Part shown: in pieces, positions 8,221 to 17,005 of the stretch
Position numbering within the stretch: the first letter of the stretch is position 1
Layout: each line of letters opens with the position of its first letter
Assembly (NCBI RefSeq): GCF_019243775.1
Contig: NZ_CP069157.1
Location: 2,046,001-2,110,000, forward strand
Reading direction: 5' to 3'
Source: Morganella morganii
GTDB taxonomy: Bacteria > Pseudomonadota > Gammaproteobacteria > Enterobacterales > Enterobacteriaceae
DNA length: 64,000 nt
Notes under the pieces: model-generated
The model's database searches: none
Told to the model about the DNA's origin: nothing
Seen by the model: only the letters and a program-made list of their open reading frames with translations
Position numbers and translations under genes: made by a program

Positions 8221-8298
8221 ACTGCCTCCTTGAATAAATCATGCGATATATTGTCACTATATTAAACAGAGCGAAAAATATCTGTGAGATTGATACCG

Positions 8299-9162
8299 TT
8301 AACTCTTATTACCCGGCATTTCTGTTATCAGGCGGTTACGGATTAACCGCACATAATCAATAATTTCATGAGCAGTTAATCCGGCAGGGCCGATACCGGC
8401 GGCCACACATTCATCTGCCGCCGCGCCGTGCAGCCAGACCCCGCCACAAACCGCTTCCTGCACCGGCAGCCGTTGTGCCAGCAGACTACCGATAATACCG
8501 GATAGCACATCCCCGCTGCCGGCAGTCGCCAGCCCGCGGTTACCACTGTGATTACACCATAGCTCACCGTCCGGTGAGGCAATCAGGCTGCGGTGCCCTT
8601 TCAGCACCGCCCAGCAGTGATACTGAGCTGCCAGCGCCAGCACTGCCGCCGGGCGATCCGCCTGAATATCCGCCACGGTGGTATGCAGCAGACGGGCGGC
8701 TTCCTGCGGATGCGGGGTTATCACACAGTTATCATCCAGCGCGATACCCGGCGTGGCGGCCAGAATATTCAGTGCATCCGCATCCAGCACCTGTGGTTTA
8801 CCGGTCTGCATAAACGCCGCTTCCGCCAGCGCCCGGCTCTCTGTACTCTGCCCCAGTCCCGGACCGGTAACCTGTGCGGTCAGCGCCGGATCATCCGCAA
8901 GGGCGCGGGCAGTACGCAGCATCAGCTCCGGTGCATTCTCAACAAACGGCACCGGCAACTGCGGCTGATTAAACCCCAGGATCACTTTGCCGCATCCGGT
9001 TTTCAGGGCGGCACATCCGGCCAGAATAACCGCACCGGTCATTCCGGCCGCCCCGCCGGTGATCCCGAGGGTACCGAATGTGCCTTTATGACTGTCTTCC
9101 GGGCCCGGTGTTTTTAATGCCGGGTAATCGCGGGTTATGGCATTGATATCAATAATATTCAT
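8299..9162 (-). CDS. ADP-dependent NAD(P)H-hydrate dehydratase, stand-alone
   Basis: This 287-residue protein has the ribokinase-like fold of the YjeF C-terminal domain: GTLGITGGAAGMTGAVILAG near the start, the GPGLGQ loop, VLDADALNIL, VITPHPQEAARLL, LKGHRS, and the catalytic AGSGDVLSGIIGSLLAQ (around residue 217). It repairs damaged NAD(P)H hydrates using ADP. In E. coli this domain is fused to the epimerase in Nnr. Here no epimerase domain is present, so this may be a second, single-domain copy beside a fused Nnr elsewhere. No partner gene is adjacent. Confidence 0.87.
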   Translation of the reverse strand: MNIIDINAITRDYPALKTPGPEDSHKGTFGTLGITGGAAGMTGAVILAGCAALKTGCGKVILGFNQPQLPVPFVENAPELMLRTARALADDPALTAQVTGPGLGQSTESRALAEAAFMQTGKPQVLDADALNILAATPGIALDDNCVITPHPQEAARLLHTTVADIQADRPAAVLALAAQYHCWAVLKGHRSLIASPDGELWCNHSGNRGLATAGSGDVLSGIIGSLLAQRLPVQEAVCGGVWLHGAAADECVAAGIGPAGLTAHEIIDYVRLIRNRLITEMPGNKS

Positions 9163-9316
9163 ATGATTATTTTGCCTTTTTCAGCGGATAATGAACGCAC
9201 CCTGTTTATCAGCATAACGGGAAAATAAAAAAGAAGGTAGAGCAGTGACGGGCAGATCTGGTATTCTTTGCGGCTGATATATCCGGGACTGATAAATATA
9301 ACGGTTGAGGTTAACC

Positions 9317-9538
9317 ATGAATAACGCATTTAAAACTGAAAACGATACTGAAACACTGGCTGCGGAAGTGACCTGCTTAAAAGCACTGGTGACATATTTA
9401 CTGAAGGCGGTGGGTCAGGCGGATGCCGGCCGTATTATCGTCAATATGGAACGCCAGATCAGCGAAATTGATGATGAGCATCTGTCAGGTACCTTTAAAA
9501 ATACCATTGCCCAGATTAAAACTGAGTACCGGAAATAA
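9317..9538 (+). CDS. yecF: YecF, DUF2594 family protein
   Basis: This 73-residue protein closely follows E. coli YecF. The ETLAAEVTCLKALVTYLLKA and GQADAGRIIVNMERQI blocks correspond to the same blocks in YecF, and the C-terminal IAQIKTEYRK is also matched. GAGG lies six bases before ATG 9317, which I prefer to the in-frame TTG upstream. It is soluble and helical, of unknown function, and single-gene in organisation. Confidence 0.85.
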   Translation: MNNAFKTENDTETLAAEVTCLKALVTYLLKAVGQADAGRIIVNMERQISEIDDEHLSGTFKNTIAQIKTEYRK

Positions 9539-9661
9539 TTTCCGGCCTGGCAATTAATGCTGTCCGGGGATAATGCAACGAATCGCTAAAGAGAGAGGCC
9601 GCTGTTTGTGTCAGGATAATGTTCCTGTACTAAATACCCTTTCTTTTTTATTTTCGTTTCT

Positions 9662-9697
9662 GTCCGCACGCTGTTATACAACGTGCGGACTTTTTTT
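9662..9697 (+). terminator. intrinsic terminator downstream of yecF
   Basis: A nine-pair stem GTCCGCACG/CGTGCGGAC (9662-9670 with 9682-9690) is followed by seven T. It lies 124 bases past yecF. The sequence between shows no clear gene. Confidence 0.8.
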
Positions 9698-9708
9698 ATG
9701 CTGTACGG

Positions 9709-11160
9709 TTATTTCTGTTCCGTTTTCATTTCTTTCAGCAGGCGGACAGCAAATAATCCGAGTATTACCACACCAGCCACCAGCACACCCCATAACAGCC
9801 AGGTTTTCCAGGCAAACGGCGGCGGGGCTTCCGGTTCAGGCAGTAACTTCGCTTCCCCGCCCAGTGTGACCACTTTTTCTGACACATCAGCCCGCGGAAT
9901 CGCATCCTGACTATTCAGATTATTGCCCGGCAGAAGCTGGGACAGCGGTAAAAATACCGCATTGGCATCATGCGCCCCCCATACCAGCAGATACGGCGCA
10001 GAGCCCTGGGCGTTGAAGGTCAGATATTGTGCATATTTAACCCCGGTGACCTTCGGTGGTGTCCCGCGCCAGCTGCTGTTAATCGCGGTCAGTCTGACCT
10101 GGCGGACCGGCAGATCATTCAGCCGGATGTTACTGTTGCGGTTTTCCGCATCATCCGACACCAGTGAATAAAGCACTTTATTATCCAGCGGCAGCCAGTT
10201 CCCTTCTGTACCACTCCGGTATTCTACCCGTACCGGCAGCACCGTATTTTCCCGGTCAATATGAAAATCCAGACGGCTGAGACTCTGGGTATTCGGCAGA
10301 CTGTAAATCATACTGCCGTCAGTGTCCTCCGCAGGCACAAAATCAAAACGGTTCACCTCACGGCGCTCCACAGTCCGGGAACTCATCCCTTCTGCGGTGG
10401 TGATTTGCGGTGGTGCCTGATTGTTATCTCCGGTAACGGAAAGCAGCCAGTATTTCGCCCTGCTTTCATCACCGCTGATATAGCCCGGAATTTTTATCTG
10501 CTGTGCCAGCAGCGTATCCTCACCGGATTTCAGATCCATCAGCGGCACATCGAGGATCACCGGCGACCAGTTCTGTTTGTCATCGCTGCTGAACAGTGAG
10601 GCTTTGGCCTGCATATTACCGGTCTGCTGCGGCCAGTTCAGTGTGACTTCCCGCAGCGGCAGCGGGAGCTGCTGTTTGTTATCCGGCACCAGCAGGTAAG
10701 TCGCGGTGGACGGACGCGCCAGGCTGTCCGCATTATCATTGTAAATCGTCAGTTCTGTACCGTTATCCGCTTTCAGGCGGATTTTGCGGTTGCCATCCTG
10801 CTCTTCCGTCCGGCTTTGTGACAGCGGATAGATAACGAAGCGGACACGCGCGCTTTCATCTTGTACCTGCTTCGCCGCCGTCAGTGACATCGGCACCGGC
10901 GTACCGGAGCTGTCAAAGATACGGATATCCCGCAGATCCGGCCAGGCACTGTTGAGCCAGACATTATCCGGGACTGTCAGCCGGTAAAATGGGGCATTCT
11001 CCGCCCGGAGCTGTAATTCCGCCCCCTGATTAAAATCATTCAGTGTCTTCGCCGGGGTATCCGCCCGCGAAAGGGTCGTCACCGATGTCAGCACCGCCGC
11101 CAGGAGCACAGCCCCGGTATGCCATTTGCGGCGCAGTGCCGCCTTTTTACCTGTGATCAT
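9709..11160 (-). CDS. DUF3999 family protein
   Basis: This 483-residue protein has a signal/anchor helix near the N-terminus (about residues 14-33). A long periplasmic beta-rich region follows, containing the family pattern of repeated 'YLLVPD' and 'DIRIFDSSGTPVPM' strands. One C-terminal membrane helix (about residues 450-473) precedes a short basic tail. DUF3999 proteins are nearly always encoded after DUF2339 genes. Here the start ATG overlaps the DUF2339 stop by one base (TGATG at 11158-11162). A role in envelope or surface polysaccharide processes is often guessed, but it is not established. Confidence 0.82.
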   Translation of the reverse strand: MITGKKAALRRKWHTGAVLLAAVLTSVTTLSRADTPAKTLNDFNQGAELQLRAENAPFYRLTVPDNVWLNSAWPDLRDIRIFDSSGTPVPMSLTAAKQVQDESARVRFVIYPLSQSRTEEQDGNRKIRLKADNGTELTIYNDNADSLARPSTATYLLVPDNKQQLPLPLREVTLNWPQQTGNMQAKASLFSSDDKQNWSPVILDVPLMDLKSGEDTLLAQQIKIPGYISGDESRAKYWLLSVTGDNNQAPPQITTAEGMSSRTVERREVNRFDFVPAEDTDGSMIYSLPNTQSLSRLDFHIDRENTVLPVRVEYRSGTEGNWLPLDNKVLYSLVSDDAENRNSNIRLNDLPVRQVRLTAINSSWRGTPPKVTGVKYAQYLTFNAQGSAPYLLVWGAHDANAVFLPLSQLLPGNNLNSQDAIPRADVSEKVVTLGGEAKLLPEPEAPPPFAWKTWLLWGVLVAGVVILGLFAVRLLKEMKTEQK

Positions 11161-13853
11161 CAGTTATCTTCCTTATTATTCTGTATGTCAGTGCCTGTTT
11201 TCGGCGGTAACGGCGAGAAATATCCCACAACCAGTATCAGCAGTGCCACCCCGATAAATGCACCGGCTCTGGCAAGCCCGCTGCTCTGGTTCATATCAAC
11301 CACAAAGAGTTTAATAATCACCACGGCAAAGACAGCCGCCCCGGCCAGCCACAGATGGCGTTTATGCCGGCGGGTTGCGGAGGTCATCAGGATCACGGCA
11401 GTCAGTGCCCAGACAATCGCCAGCGTGGTCTGAATAAGACGGGACTGCAGCAGCCCGACGGTTGTCCATGTGGTGCCGTCCACAAAGGCCAGGGCGCGGA
11501 TCAGAATACCGTTCGCCCACCAGATACCAAGCACAGCGATGGCAATACCCAGGCCGCGCACCACATCTGCCCGGAAATGCACTGCCGGTGTGGTCCGTAT
11601 CAGCGCATCACGCAGACACCACAGTGCAGCAAGCCCGAACAGCCCGGCTTCATCCAGCGGGTTCAGCAGCGGCACATACTGCCAGAGCGACAGCTGACCA
11701 TCCTGCATATTTCCGGTAAACAGCGCCAGCCCCAGTAACACAGCCAGCGGATAGGCACTCTGCCAGTACAGCGCGGCATGATTGTCCATCGGCGGCCGGT
11801 GCAGGCGCTGCATGGCGTAAAGCACGAAAATCACGCCGCACGCCGACAGCATGGCAATAAAGTAACCCCACTCTTCCATACCCCACGGCAGCTGCATTTC
11901 TGCCCACATCACTTCGGCGGCGACCAGGCCGATGACGGTCCAGAGTGATGCGCCATGCATCAGATTGCTGACAATGCGCGGTGCCTGTTCCGGCAGCAGC
12001 CGGATAAAGGTGATCATACTGCCGATAACCAGCAGCCAGATAAAGCCGCCGTACAGCGAACCGGCCGCATGTGTTCCGGTAAGGATATAGTCACACAGTA
12101 TCAGCAGGCTCACTATCCACAGCGCACTGATGCAGTAATACAGCTGAGTCCACTGCACTTTGCGCGCCAGGAAGAACCAGCTCCAGACCGAGATCACAAG
12201 CCCGGTCAGCACATATTCCTCACCGGACAGTAATTCACCCGCCGGTGATAACCACGGCAGCATCCACAGCCACGAGAGCCAGGTGATCATGGCCGGGATA
12301 ATCAGCAGTCCGGAAATCAGTTTGCTGCGATTCATCAGACGAAAATGGTGATGAAGCGCCCCGGCAACCAGCAACCCGCCCCACTGGAAGATATACATCC
12401 AGACGCTTTGTTCTGACCAGTAAATAAAGTCCATGCTGTAGAGCAGAGACGCAAACCCGAGCAGCACCAGCCCGGTGGCACTCCAGCCGACAATCCGCTG
12501 TTTTTGCAGACAGGCGAACCAGAGTATCGCCAGCCCTTCAATCGTCCAGGCCACGGATGTCCACTGCGGCGACAGTGCCAGCGGTACCGCCAGCGAGATA
12601 AAGCCGATACTGAGCAGCAGGAAACCGAGCGACAGGCGCTGCCCGTCAGCACGGAAGCGACGCAGACTGACCACCGCCAGCAGCAGATAAATCAGCCCGA
12701 AGGCCAGCGATGACATTGCGGTACCGAGATAGAACGGCTCCGTAATGGCATATTGCAGGGAAAACGCCAGCACCGGCGGCGCAAACAGCAGCACCGAGTC
12801 CACCATCAGCTGTTTTCGCCCGTCATCTGTCCGGACATGATGCCGTGCATATTGCTGCGTCAGCAGCCCGTAGACCACCAGATTCAGAATAATGAAGATC
12901 TGACAGTTCAGGTAATACTCCGGCTGATAGTTATCCACGCCCCAGATCACACCGACCACAAAGGTAAAGGCGAAACCGGCGATATTCAGCACCCGCCAGC
13001 CCTGCCAGTAGTTCATGATCAGAATGGAGACGGAAAGCATCAGATAATAGGAGAACAGCGCGATATAGTTACCGCTGCCGGTGGAGAGCAGCACCGGTGC
13101 CGCATAGCCGCCGATCACAGCCAGGACCGCCAGGCTGACCGCGTTCTGTATCACCGCAAAGAAAACAGATGCCAGGCAGATAACCACCATCAGCGGCAGT
13201 GCAAAGGCCAGCGGCAGGAACTCATAAAGCTTATAGGCGGCAAATATCGTGATATAAAACGCACCGAGGCTGCCGCCCTGAACAATCAGGCTGTACAGCC
13301 GGTTTTTATGGCGGACACACCAGCCGACAACAAAGAGTGTTACTGACAGGATTGCCGCGCCGATCAGACGGACTTCCGGTGTCAGGATATTATTTTCGAT
13401 ACTGAATTTCAGCAGATAGGAGAGGCCGATAAACAGCAGCAGAATACCGATTTTGGCCGGGAGATTGCCGTTAAGCAGCCATTCGAGAATATTGGCCGCC
13501 GGGCTTTTGCGCTCCGCCGCTGCAGTATCCGCCGGGAACGGCATTGCCGCCGCCGCGATGACGGGTTCCGGTTCAGAAACAGGATCAGGTTCCGGCACCG
13601 GTTCATACTGCACTTCCGGCTCCGGCTGCAGCGGGATCACTTCAGACAGCGCAGCGGCCTGAACGGTGGCCTCCGCTACCGGCTGACCGCCGGTCAGGGC
13701 ATCCAGTTCGCGGCGCAGTGATTCCGTTTCCTCCGTCAGAACACTGACCTGCAACTTCAGCAGCGTTGTGCGCCGCAGCGCCGCAACAGCAATAAACGGC
13801 GTCACAACAATGAGCGCCACTAACACAAAACCCCAGAAGAGTAATGAATCCAT
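11160..13853 (-). CDS. DUF2339 family giant polytopic membrane protein
   Basis: This 897-residue protein has an N-terminal helix, a short coiled-coil-like segment (LRRELDAL) and a proline/glutamate-rich linker (PEPEVQYEPVPEPDPVSEPE, about residues 78-97). About two dozen transmembrane helices follow, which is the DUF2339 architecture. AGGA lies six bases before the ATG. It forms a two-gene operon with the DUF3999 protein, which probably works with it at the periplasmic face. The biochemical function is unknown. The linker looks like a spacer between a cytosolic or periplasmic N-terminal segment and the membrane body. Confidence 0.85.
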   Translation of the reverse strand: MDSLLFWGFVLVALIVVTPFIAVAALRRTTLLKLQVSVLTEETESLRRELDALTGGQPVAEATVQAAALSEVIPLQPEPEVQYEPVPEPDPVSEPEPVIAAAAMPFPADTAAAERKSPAANILEWLLNGNLPAKIGILLLFIGLSYLLKFSIENNILTPEVRLIGAAILSVTLFVVGWCVRHKNRLYSLIVQGGSLGAFYITIFAAYKLYEFLPLAFALPLMVVICLASVFFAVIQNAVSLAVLAVIGGYAAPVLLSTGSGNYIALFSYYLMLSVSILIMNYWQGWRVLNIAGFAFTFVVGVIWGVDNYQPEYYLNCQIFIILNLVVYGLLTQQYARHHVRTDDGRKQLMVDSVLLFAPPVLAFSLQYAITEPFYLGTAMSSLAFGLIYLLLAVVSLRRFRADGQRLSLGFLLLSIGFISLAVPLALSPQWTSVAWTIEGLAILWFACLQKQRIVGWSATGLVLLGFASLLYSMDFIYWSEQSVWMYIFQWGGLLVAGALHHHFRLMNRSKLISGLLIIPAMITWLSWLWMLPWLSPAGELLSGEEYVLTGLVISVWSWFFLARKVQWTQLYYCISALWIVSLLILCDYILTGTHAAGSLYGGFIWLLVIGSMITFIRLLPEQAPRIVSNLMHGASLWTVIGLVAAEVMWAEMQLPWGMEEWGYFIAMLSACGVIFVLYAMQRLHRPPMDNHAALYWQSAYPLAVLLGLALFTGNMQDGQLSLWQYVPLLNPLDEAGLFGLAALWCLRDALIRTTPAVHFRADVVRGLGIAIAVLGIWWANGILIRALAFVDGTTWTTVGLLQSRLIQTTLAIVWALTAVILMTSATRRHKRHLWLAGAAVFAVVIIKLFVVDMNQSSGLARAGAFIGVALLILVVGYFSPLPPKTGTDIQNNKEDN

Positions 13854-14151
13854 GTTTATCCTGTTTTTCAGTCTTTAACTTAGAGTGTAGACAATTTTTA
13901 ATTTCCGTTATCTCACATACTGCCTGTTATGCTGCTAAAAATCAGGTGAATAAATACGGGTATTTAACAAATACCATAAAATGCTGTTTTATCCCGTTAA
14001 TCCGTTGTTAAAACACCGGAAACATCTGCTGATACGCGGGATTCACACCTGTTTTGACTGAAAATCATTTTTCTGGATTTTAAATATTGACTGTTATCAC
14101 AAAAAGGGGCAATTTTGAGATACAGATCACAACAATAAAAGGACACTCACT
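13854..14151. other. AT-rich intergenic region between divergent transcripts
   Basis: This 298-base region must hold the promoters for the DUF2339 operon (minus) and the small gene at 14152 (plus). Apart from the CRP-like site at 14116-14131 I see no further clear element. Confidence 0.5.
14116..14131 (+). promoter_or_regulatory. predicted CRP-binding site
   Basis: TGAGATACAGATCACA matches the CRP core TGTGA-N6-TCACA with one mismatch. It ends 20 bases before the small reading frame at 14152, a position that would favour repression or an overlapping promoter. Confidence 0.5.
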
Positions 14152-14238
14152 ATGCGATTTTTAGCCCGCTTCTTAAAAGAGTTAGACAACGTCACCGCGT
14201 CCTTCTGTGTGGTCGCATTTTACCGTAACCGTCTCTGA
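14152..14238 (+). CDS. putative 28-residue small protein A
   Basis: This 28-codon frame begins MRFLARFLKELDNV, with AGGA nine bases before the ATG. The N-terminal half is a basic amphipathic helix and the remainder is hydrophobic (SFCVVAF) with a basic end (YRNRL), which suggests a peptide lying on or crossing the inner membrane. It has the same length and a similar L/F-D-x-V/I-T core as the putative protein at 16875. I know no family for it. Confidence 0.5.
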   Translation: MRFLARFLKELDNVTASFCVVAFYRNRL

Positions 14239-14346
14239 CGGACAGACTGAGCATTTTTGAGCTGTATCGGTTCAAATCAAATTTAGTTTAAATGTTAAAT
14301 TTAATTTGTGAGAAAGATTGACACTCATCAACAAAGTGCTAAAGTT

Positions 14347-14460
14347 ATGTCATCGAATTGTGAGAACGCAATAAACAAGAACGCAATTATGTTACCTGCA
14401 ATAAAAAATATCAGACGTTTTATCTCAGAGCTCAATAAAATCGCCCGTATTATATTCTGA
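14347..14460 (+). CDS. doubtful small reading frame B
   Basis: This is a 37-codon frame; an internal ATG at 14389 would give 23 residues beginning MLPAIKNIRRFISEL. The helix is basic and amphipathic, and FISELNKI resembles FLKELDNV of the frame at 14152. Neither start has a convincing ribosome site. A terminator follows 21 bases after the stop, so the region is probably transcribed. Confidence 0.28.
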   Translation: MSSNCENAINKNAIMLPAIKNIRRFISELNKIARIIF

Positions 14461-14481
14461 AGATAAACGCACATCGTTTTC

Positions 14482-14510
14482 AGGCTCCCTCTGCGGAGCC
14501 TTATTTTTTT
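14482..14510 (+). terminator. intrinsic terminator upstream of hemB
   Basis: A seven-pair stem AGGCTCC/GGAGCCT (14482-14488 with 14495-14501) is followed by a T-rich tract. It ends the small-protein transcript before hemB. Confidence 0.8.
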
Positions 14511-14587
14511 CTGCCTGTACCCCATCCTCCTCTGAAAGGTTTATACTGACCGCATTATTTTTTGTGAAATAAGGAGCAACTGTCGTT

Positions 14588-15562
14588 ATGCAACATGACA
14601 TCCAGCGTCTCAGAAGAATTCGTCAGACCCCGCAGATGCGTGATCTGTTCCGGGAAACCTCATTAAGCCTCAATGATCTCGCGTTACCGATTTTTGTCGA
14701 AGAAGGCGCTGATGACTATAAAGCCATCGACAGCATGCCCGGCGTTATGCGCATTCCGGAAAAGCGCCTCGCTTACGAAATCGAGCGGATCGCCAAAGCC
14801 GGTATCAAATCCGTCATGACTTTCGGTGTTTCACATCATCTGGATGCAACCGGCAGTGATGCCTGGGCGGAAGATGGTCTGGTTGCGCGGATGTCCCGTA
14901 TCTGCAAAGAGACCGTGCCTGAAATGGTAGTGATGTCCGATACCTGTTTCTGTGAATACACCAGCCACGGGCACTGCGGTGTGGTGCATGACGGCGTGGT
15001 CGATAACGACGAAACCCTGCATAACCTCGGGTTACAGGCAGTGGTTGCCGCACAGGCAGGGGCTGATTTTATCGCGCCTTCCGCAGCCCAGGACGGCCAG
15101 GTACGGGCTATCCGTCTGGCACTGGATGCCGCCGGGTTCCATCAGACCGGGATTGTGTCCTACTCCACCAAATTCGCCTCTGCCCTTTACGGCCCGTTCC
15201 GTGATGCAGCCGGTTCCTGCCTGAAAGGCGACCGCAAAACCTATCAGATGGATCCGATGAACCGCCGCGAGGCTATCCGTGAATCCCTGATTGATGAGCA
15301 GGAAGGTGCGGATATGCTGATGGTGAAACCGGCCGGAGCTTATCTGGATATTCTGCGCGATGTGCGCGAGCGTTCAAATCTGCCGCTGGCGGCCTATCAG
15401 GTGAGCGGTGAATACGCGATGATCAAACTGGCTGCACAGGCCGGTGCTATTGATGAAACCCGCGTTGCACTGGAGACTCTCGGCTCCATCAAACGTGCCG
15501 GGGCAGATTTAATTTTCAGTTATTTCGCCCTGAGCCTGGCAGAGAATAAGATCCTGAGCTGA
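14588..15562 (+). CDS. hemB: delta-aminolevulinic acid dehydratase (porphobilinogen synthase)
   Basis: This 324-residue cytosolic enzyme joins two 5-aminolevulinate molecules into porphobilinogen, an early step of heme synthesis. The cysteine cluster [15 protein letters not shown] (around residue 119) marks the zinc-dependent type. The two active-site lysines lie in [16 protein letters not shown] and [13 protein letters not shown]. The length equals the E. coli enzyme. AAGGAG precedes ATG 14588 by eleven bases. A terminator follows directly, so it is monocistronic. Confidence 0.96.
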   Translation: MQHDIQRLRRIRQTPQMRDLFRETSLSLNDLALPIFVEEGADDYKAIDSMPGVMRIPEKRLAYEIERIAKAGIKSVMTFGVSHHLDATGSDAWAEDGLVARMSRICKETVPEMVVMSDTCFCEYTSHGHCGVVHDGVVDNDETLHNLGLQAVVAAQAGADFIAPSAAQDGQVRAIRLALDAAGFHQTGIVSYSTKFASALYGPFRDAAGSCLKGDRKTYQMDPMNRREAIRESLIDEQEGADMLMVKPAGAYLDILRDVRERSNLPLAAYQVSGEYAMIKLAAQAGAIDETRVALETLGSIKRAGADLIFSYFALSLAENKILS

Positions 15563-15587
15563 TACGCTGAATTATCTTCTTTGCTGA

Positions 15588-15613
15588 AAAATCCCGGGTC
15601 GCCGGGATTTTTT
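15588..15613 (+). terminator. hemB terminator
   Basis: A seven-pair stem ATCCCGG/CCGGGAT (15591-15597 with 15602-15608) runs into a T-tract. Confidence 0.85.
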
Positions 15614-15620
15614 GTGCTGT

Positions 15621-15742
15621 GACGCTTCCGGTACAGGCAGACAGAACGAAAAAAACGCTGTAAATACATCCCTGTACGCTCGGATCGCGCCATCCGTGGC
15701 GCTTACGTTTTCCGTTCGCCTGTCTGCCTGTACCTGCGCGTC
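15621..15742. repeat. 122-bp palindromic intergenic element
   Basis: The ends carry a 15-bp perfect inverted repeat, GGTACAGGCAGACAG (15630-15644) against its complement at 15720-15734. Five further complementary outer bases (GACGC/GCGTC) and partly complementary inner arms (AACG...AAACG) extend the pairing. The whole can fold into one long imperfect hairpin. It sits between the converging hemB and yeaO genes. The size and shape suggest a short non-coding repeat of MITE or ERIC-like type, but no second copy is seen in this window. Confidence 0.6.
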
Positions 15743-15763
15743 AGTCAGGCCGCCGATATGTCA

Positions 15764-16114
15764 TCAGGATAATTTTTCTTCCAGAAATGCCTTCAGCACT
15801 TTAGCCTGGTTATGTTCTTTATCTTTTGCCGCAAACAACAGTGTCAGATTGCCCTGCACCGCTCTGGCCACCAGCGGTTGCCAGCTTTGCAGCCTGCTCT
15901 CCAGCTCTTCACGGTAACGCCGTTCAAACTCCGGAAACTGATCACTGTTAGCGTGGAACCACTTGCGTAATTCCGTATCCGGCGCAACATCCTTATTCCA
16001 TTCATCGTAATTCAGATCGGTTTTTTTAATTCCGCGCGGCCACAACCGGTCAACCAGTACCCGGTAACCGTCACTTTCCGCGACCTCATCATAAACCCGT
16101 TTACAGAAAATCAT
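15764..16114 (-). CDS. yeaO: YeaO, DUF488 family protein
   Basis: This 116-residue protein matches E. coli YeaO in length and sequence pattern. It carries CKRVYDE near the start, then the family signature VLVDRLWPRGIKK, DEWNKDVAPDTELRKWF, and LTLLFAAKDKEHNQAKVL. DUF488 proteins are small cytosolic proteins of unknown function. Its start overlaps the stop of the alkyltransferase gene by four bases (ATGA at 16111-16114), so the pair forms a translationally coupled operon. Confidence 0.85.
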   Translation of the reverse strand: MIFCKRVYDEVAESDGYRVLVDRLWPRGIKKTDLNYDEWNKDVAPDTELRKWFHANSDQFPEFERRYREELESRLQSWQPLVARAVQGNLTLLFAAKDKEHNQAKVLKAFLEEKLS

Positions 16115-16626
16115 GCTGATGCTCCTTTAACCTGTTTTTCATGAGCCAGTAACCAGGCTTTGCGGTCCGTTCCTCCTGCATAGCCGGTCAGTTCGCCGTT
16201 TTTGCCGGTAACGCGGTGACACGGTACCAGCACGGAAACCGGATTCATCCCGTTGGCCCGCCCGACAGCCCGGACAGCGCGCGGTGAGGATAATGACACC
16301 GCCAGCATACTGTAAGTAACGGTGCTGCCAAACGGCACAGACAATAATGCATCCCAGACTTTTTGCTGAAAAGGCGTTCCCGGCAGCACCAGCGGAACGG
16401 TAAATATCATCCGTTTACCGGCAAAATAGTCCTGCAGTTGTGACTCCAGCAACGCCAGTTGAGGATGATTTCCGTCTGTTACCGCCATTTTCAGCCGGGA
16501 AGAAACCAGCTGTAAGGTATCTTCACGGCGGTTGTCTTCTGTAAATTCCAGAAAACAAACACCCTGCTCTGTTGCCGCGGCCGACATTTCACCCAGTACC
16601 GTGCTGAATTGTGTACGAAATATCAT
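16111..16626 (-). CDS. ogt: methylated-DNA--protein-cysteine methyltransferase
   Basis: This 171-residue protein has an N-terminal ribonuclease-H-like domain and a C-terminal alkyltransferase domain. The suicidal cysteine lies in VLVPCHRV. The surrounding residues ARAVGRANGMNPVSV and the GYAGGTDRKAWLLAHE motif make the identification firm. It repairs O6-alkylguanine and O4-alkylthymine by moving the alkyl group to its own cysteine. It lacks the Ada regulatory domain, so it corresponds to the Ogt type. It is first in an operon with yeaO. AAGGAA lies upstream of ATG 16626. Confidence 0.92.
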   Translation of the reverse strand: MIFRTQFSTVLGEMSAAATEQGVCFLEFTEDNRREDTLQLVSSRLKMAVTDGNHPQLALLESQLQDYFAGKRMIFTVPLVLPGTPFQQKVWDALLSVPFGSTVTYSMLAVSLSSPRAVRAVGRANGMNPVSVLVPCHRVTGKNGELTGYAGGTDRKAWLLAHEKQVKGASA

Positions 16627-16874
16627 CAGAATTCCTTTATTTTCCGTGTATCACTGTCAGGTGTACCGTTTTCTTTACAAAATCGTATATTTTATGAGTT
16701 AAAATTGATTTTATTGCGCTCAACTTCTTTTGAGTGAAAACTTGATTGAACTCACACTAATGAGTAAAGTACATCCCAACGATACAGCACATTAACTGTA
16801 CCAGTTTAGATTAACAGATAAACACGTTCACCTGAGTATTGAACATTATTTTCAGAAATAATGGAGGAATTGTT

Positions 16875-16961
16875 ATGGCTAAATTAATTAAATCCACAAA
16901 AACAACTTTTGATCGTATTACCACTGCAGTTATGACAATTTCTGTACCGCGCTTCTTTTAA
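16875..16961 (+). CDS. putative 28-residue small protein C
   Basis: This 28-codon frame begins MAKLIKSTKTTFDRITTAVM and has a strong ribosome site (GGAGG, about seven bases upstream). The first third is basic, the rest hydrophobic, ending VPRFF, a plausible membrane-associated helix. A bidirectional terminator follows at 17006-17045 and a candidate promoter (TTGATT-N17-TAAAGT) lies upstream, so a short dedicated transcript is likely. It resembles the frame at 14152 in length and in the D-x-I/V-T core. I recognise no family. Confidence 0.6.
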   Translation: MAKLIKSTKTTFDRITTAVMTISVPRFF

Positions 16962-17005
16962 TTAATACGCGACGAATTGCCGGTGCCGCTGTGTTTATGC
17001 GGCAC

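Larger units (their letters stand above)
14239..14587. other. intergenic region between small protein A and hemB
   Basis: This AT-rich stretch contains a candidate promoter (TTGACA at 14318-14323, TAAAGT at 14340-14345), a doubtful small reading frame (14347-14460), a terminator (14482-14510) and the hemB ribosome site (AAGGAG at 14571-14576). Confidence 0.5.

Noticed and set aside
12753-13346. 197-codon plus-strand reading frame inside the DUF2339 gene
   Set aside because: It mirrors a membrane-protein gene in the opposite strand, is rich in Q, H and R as antisense frames are, and has no family motif or ribosome site.
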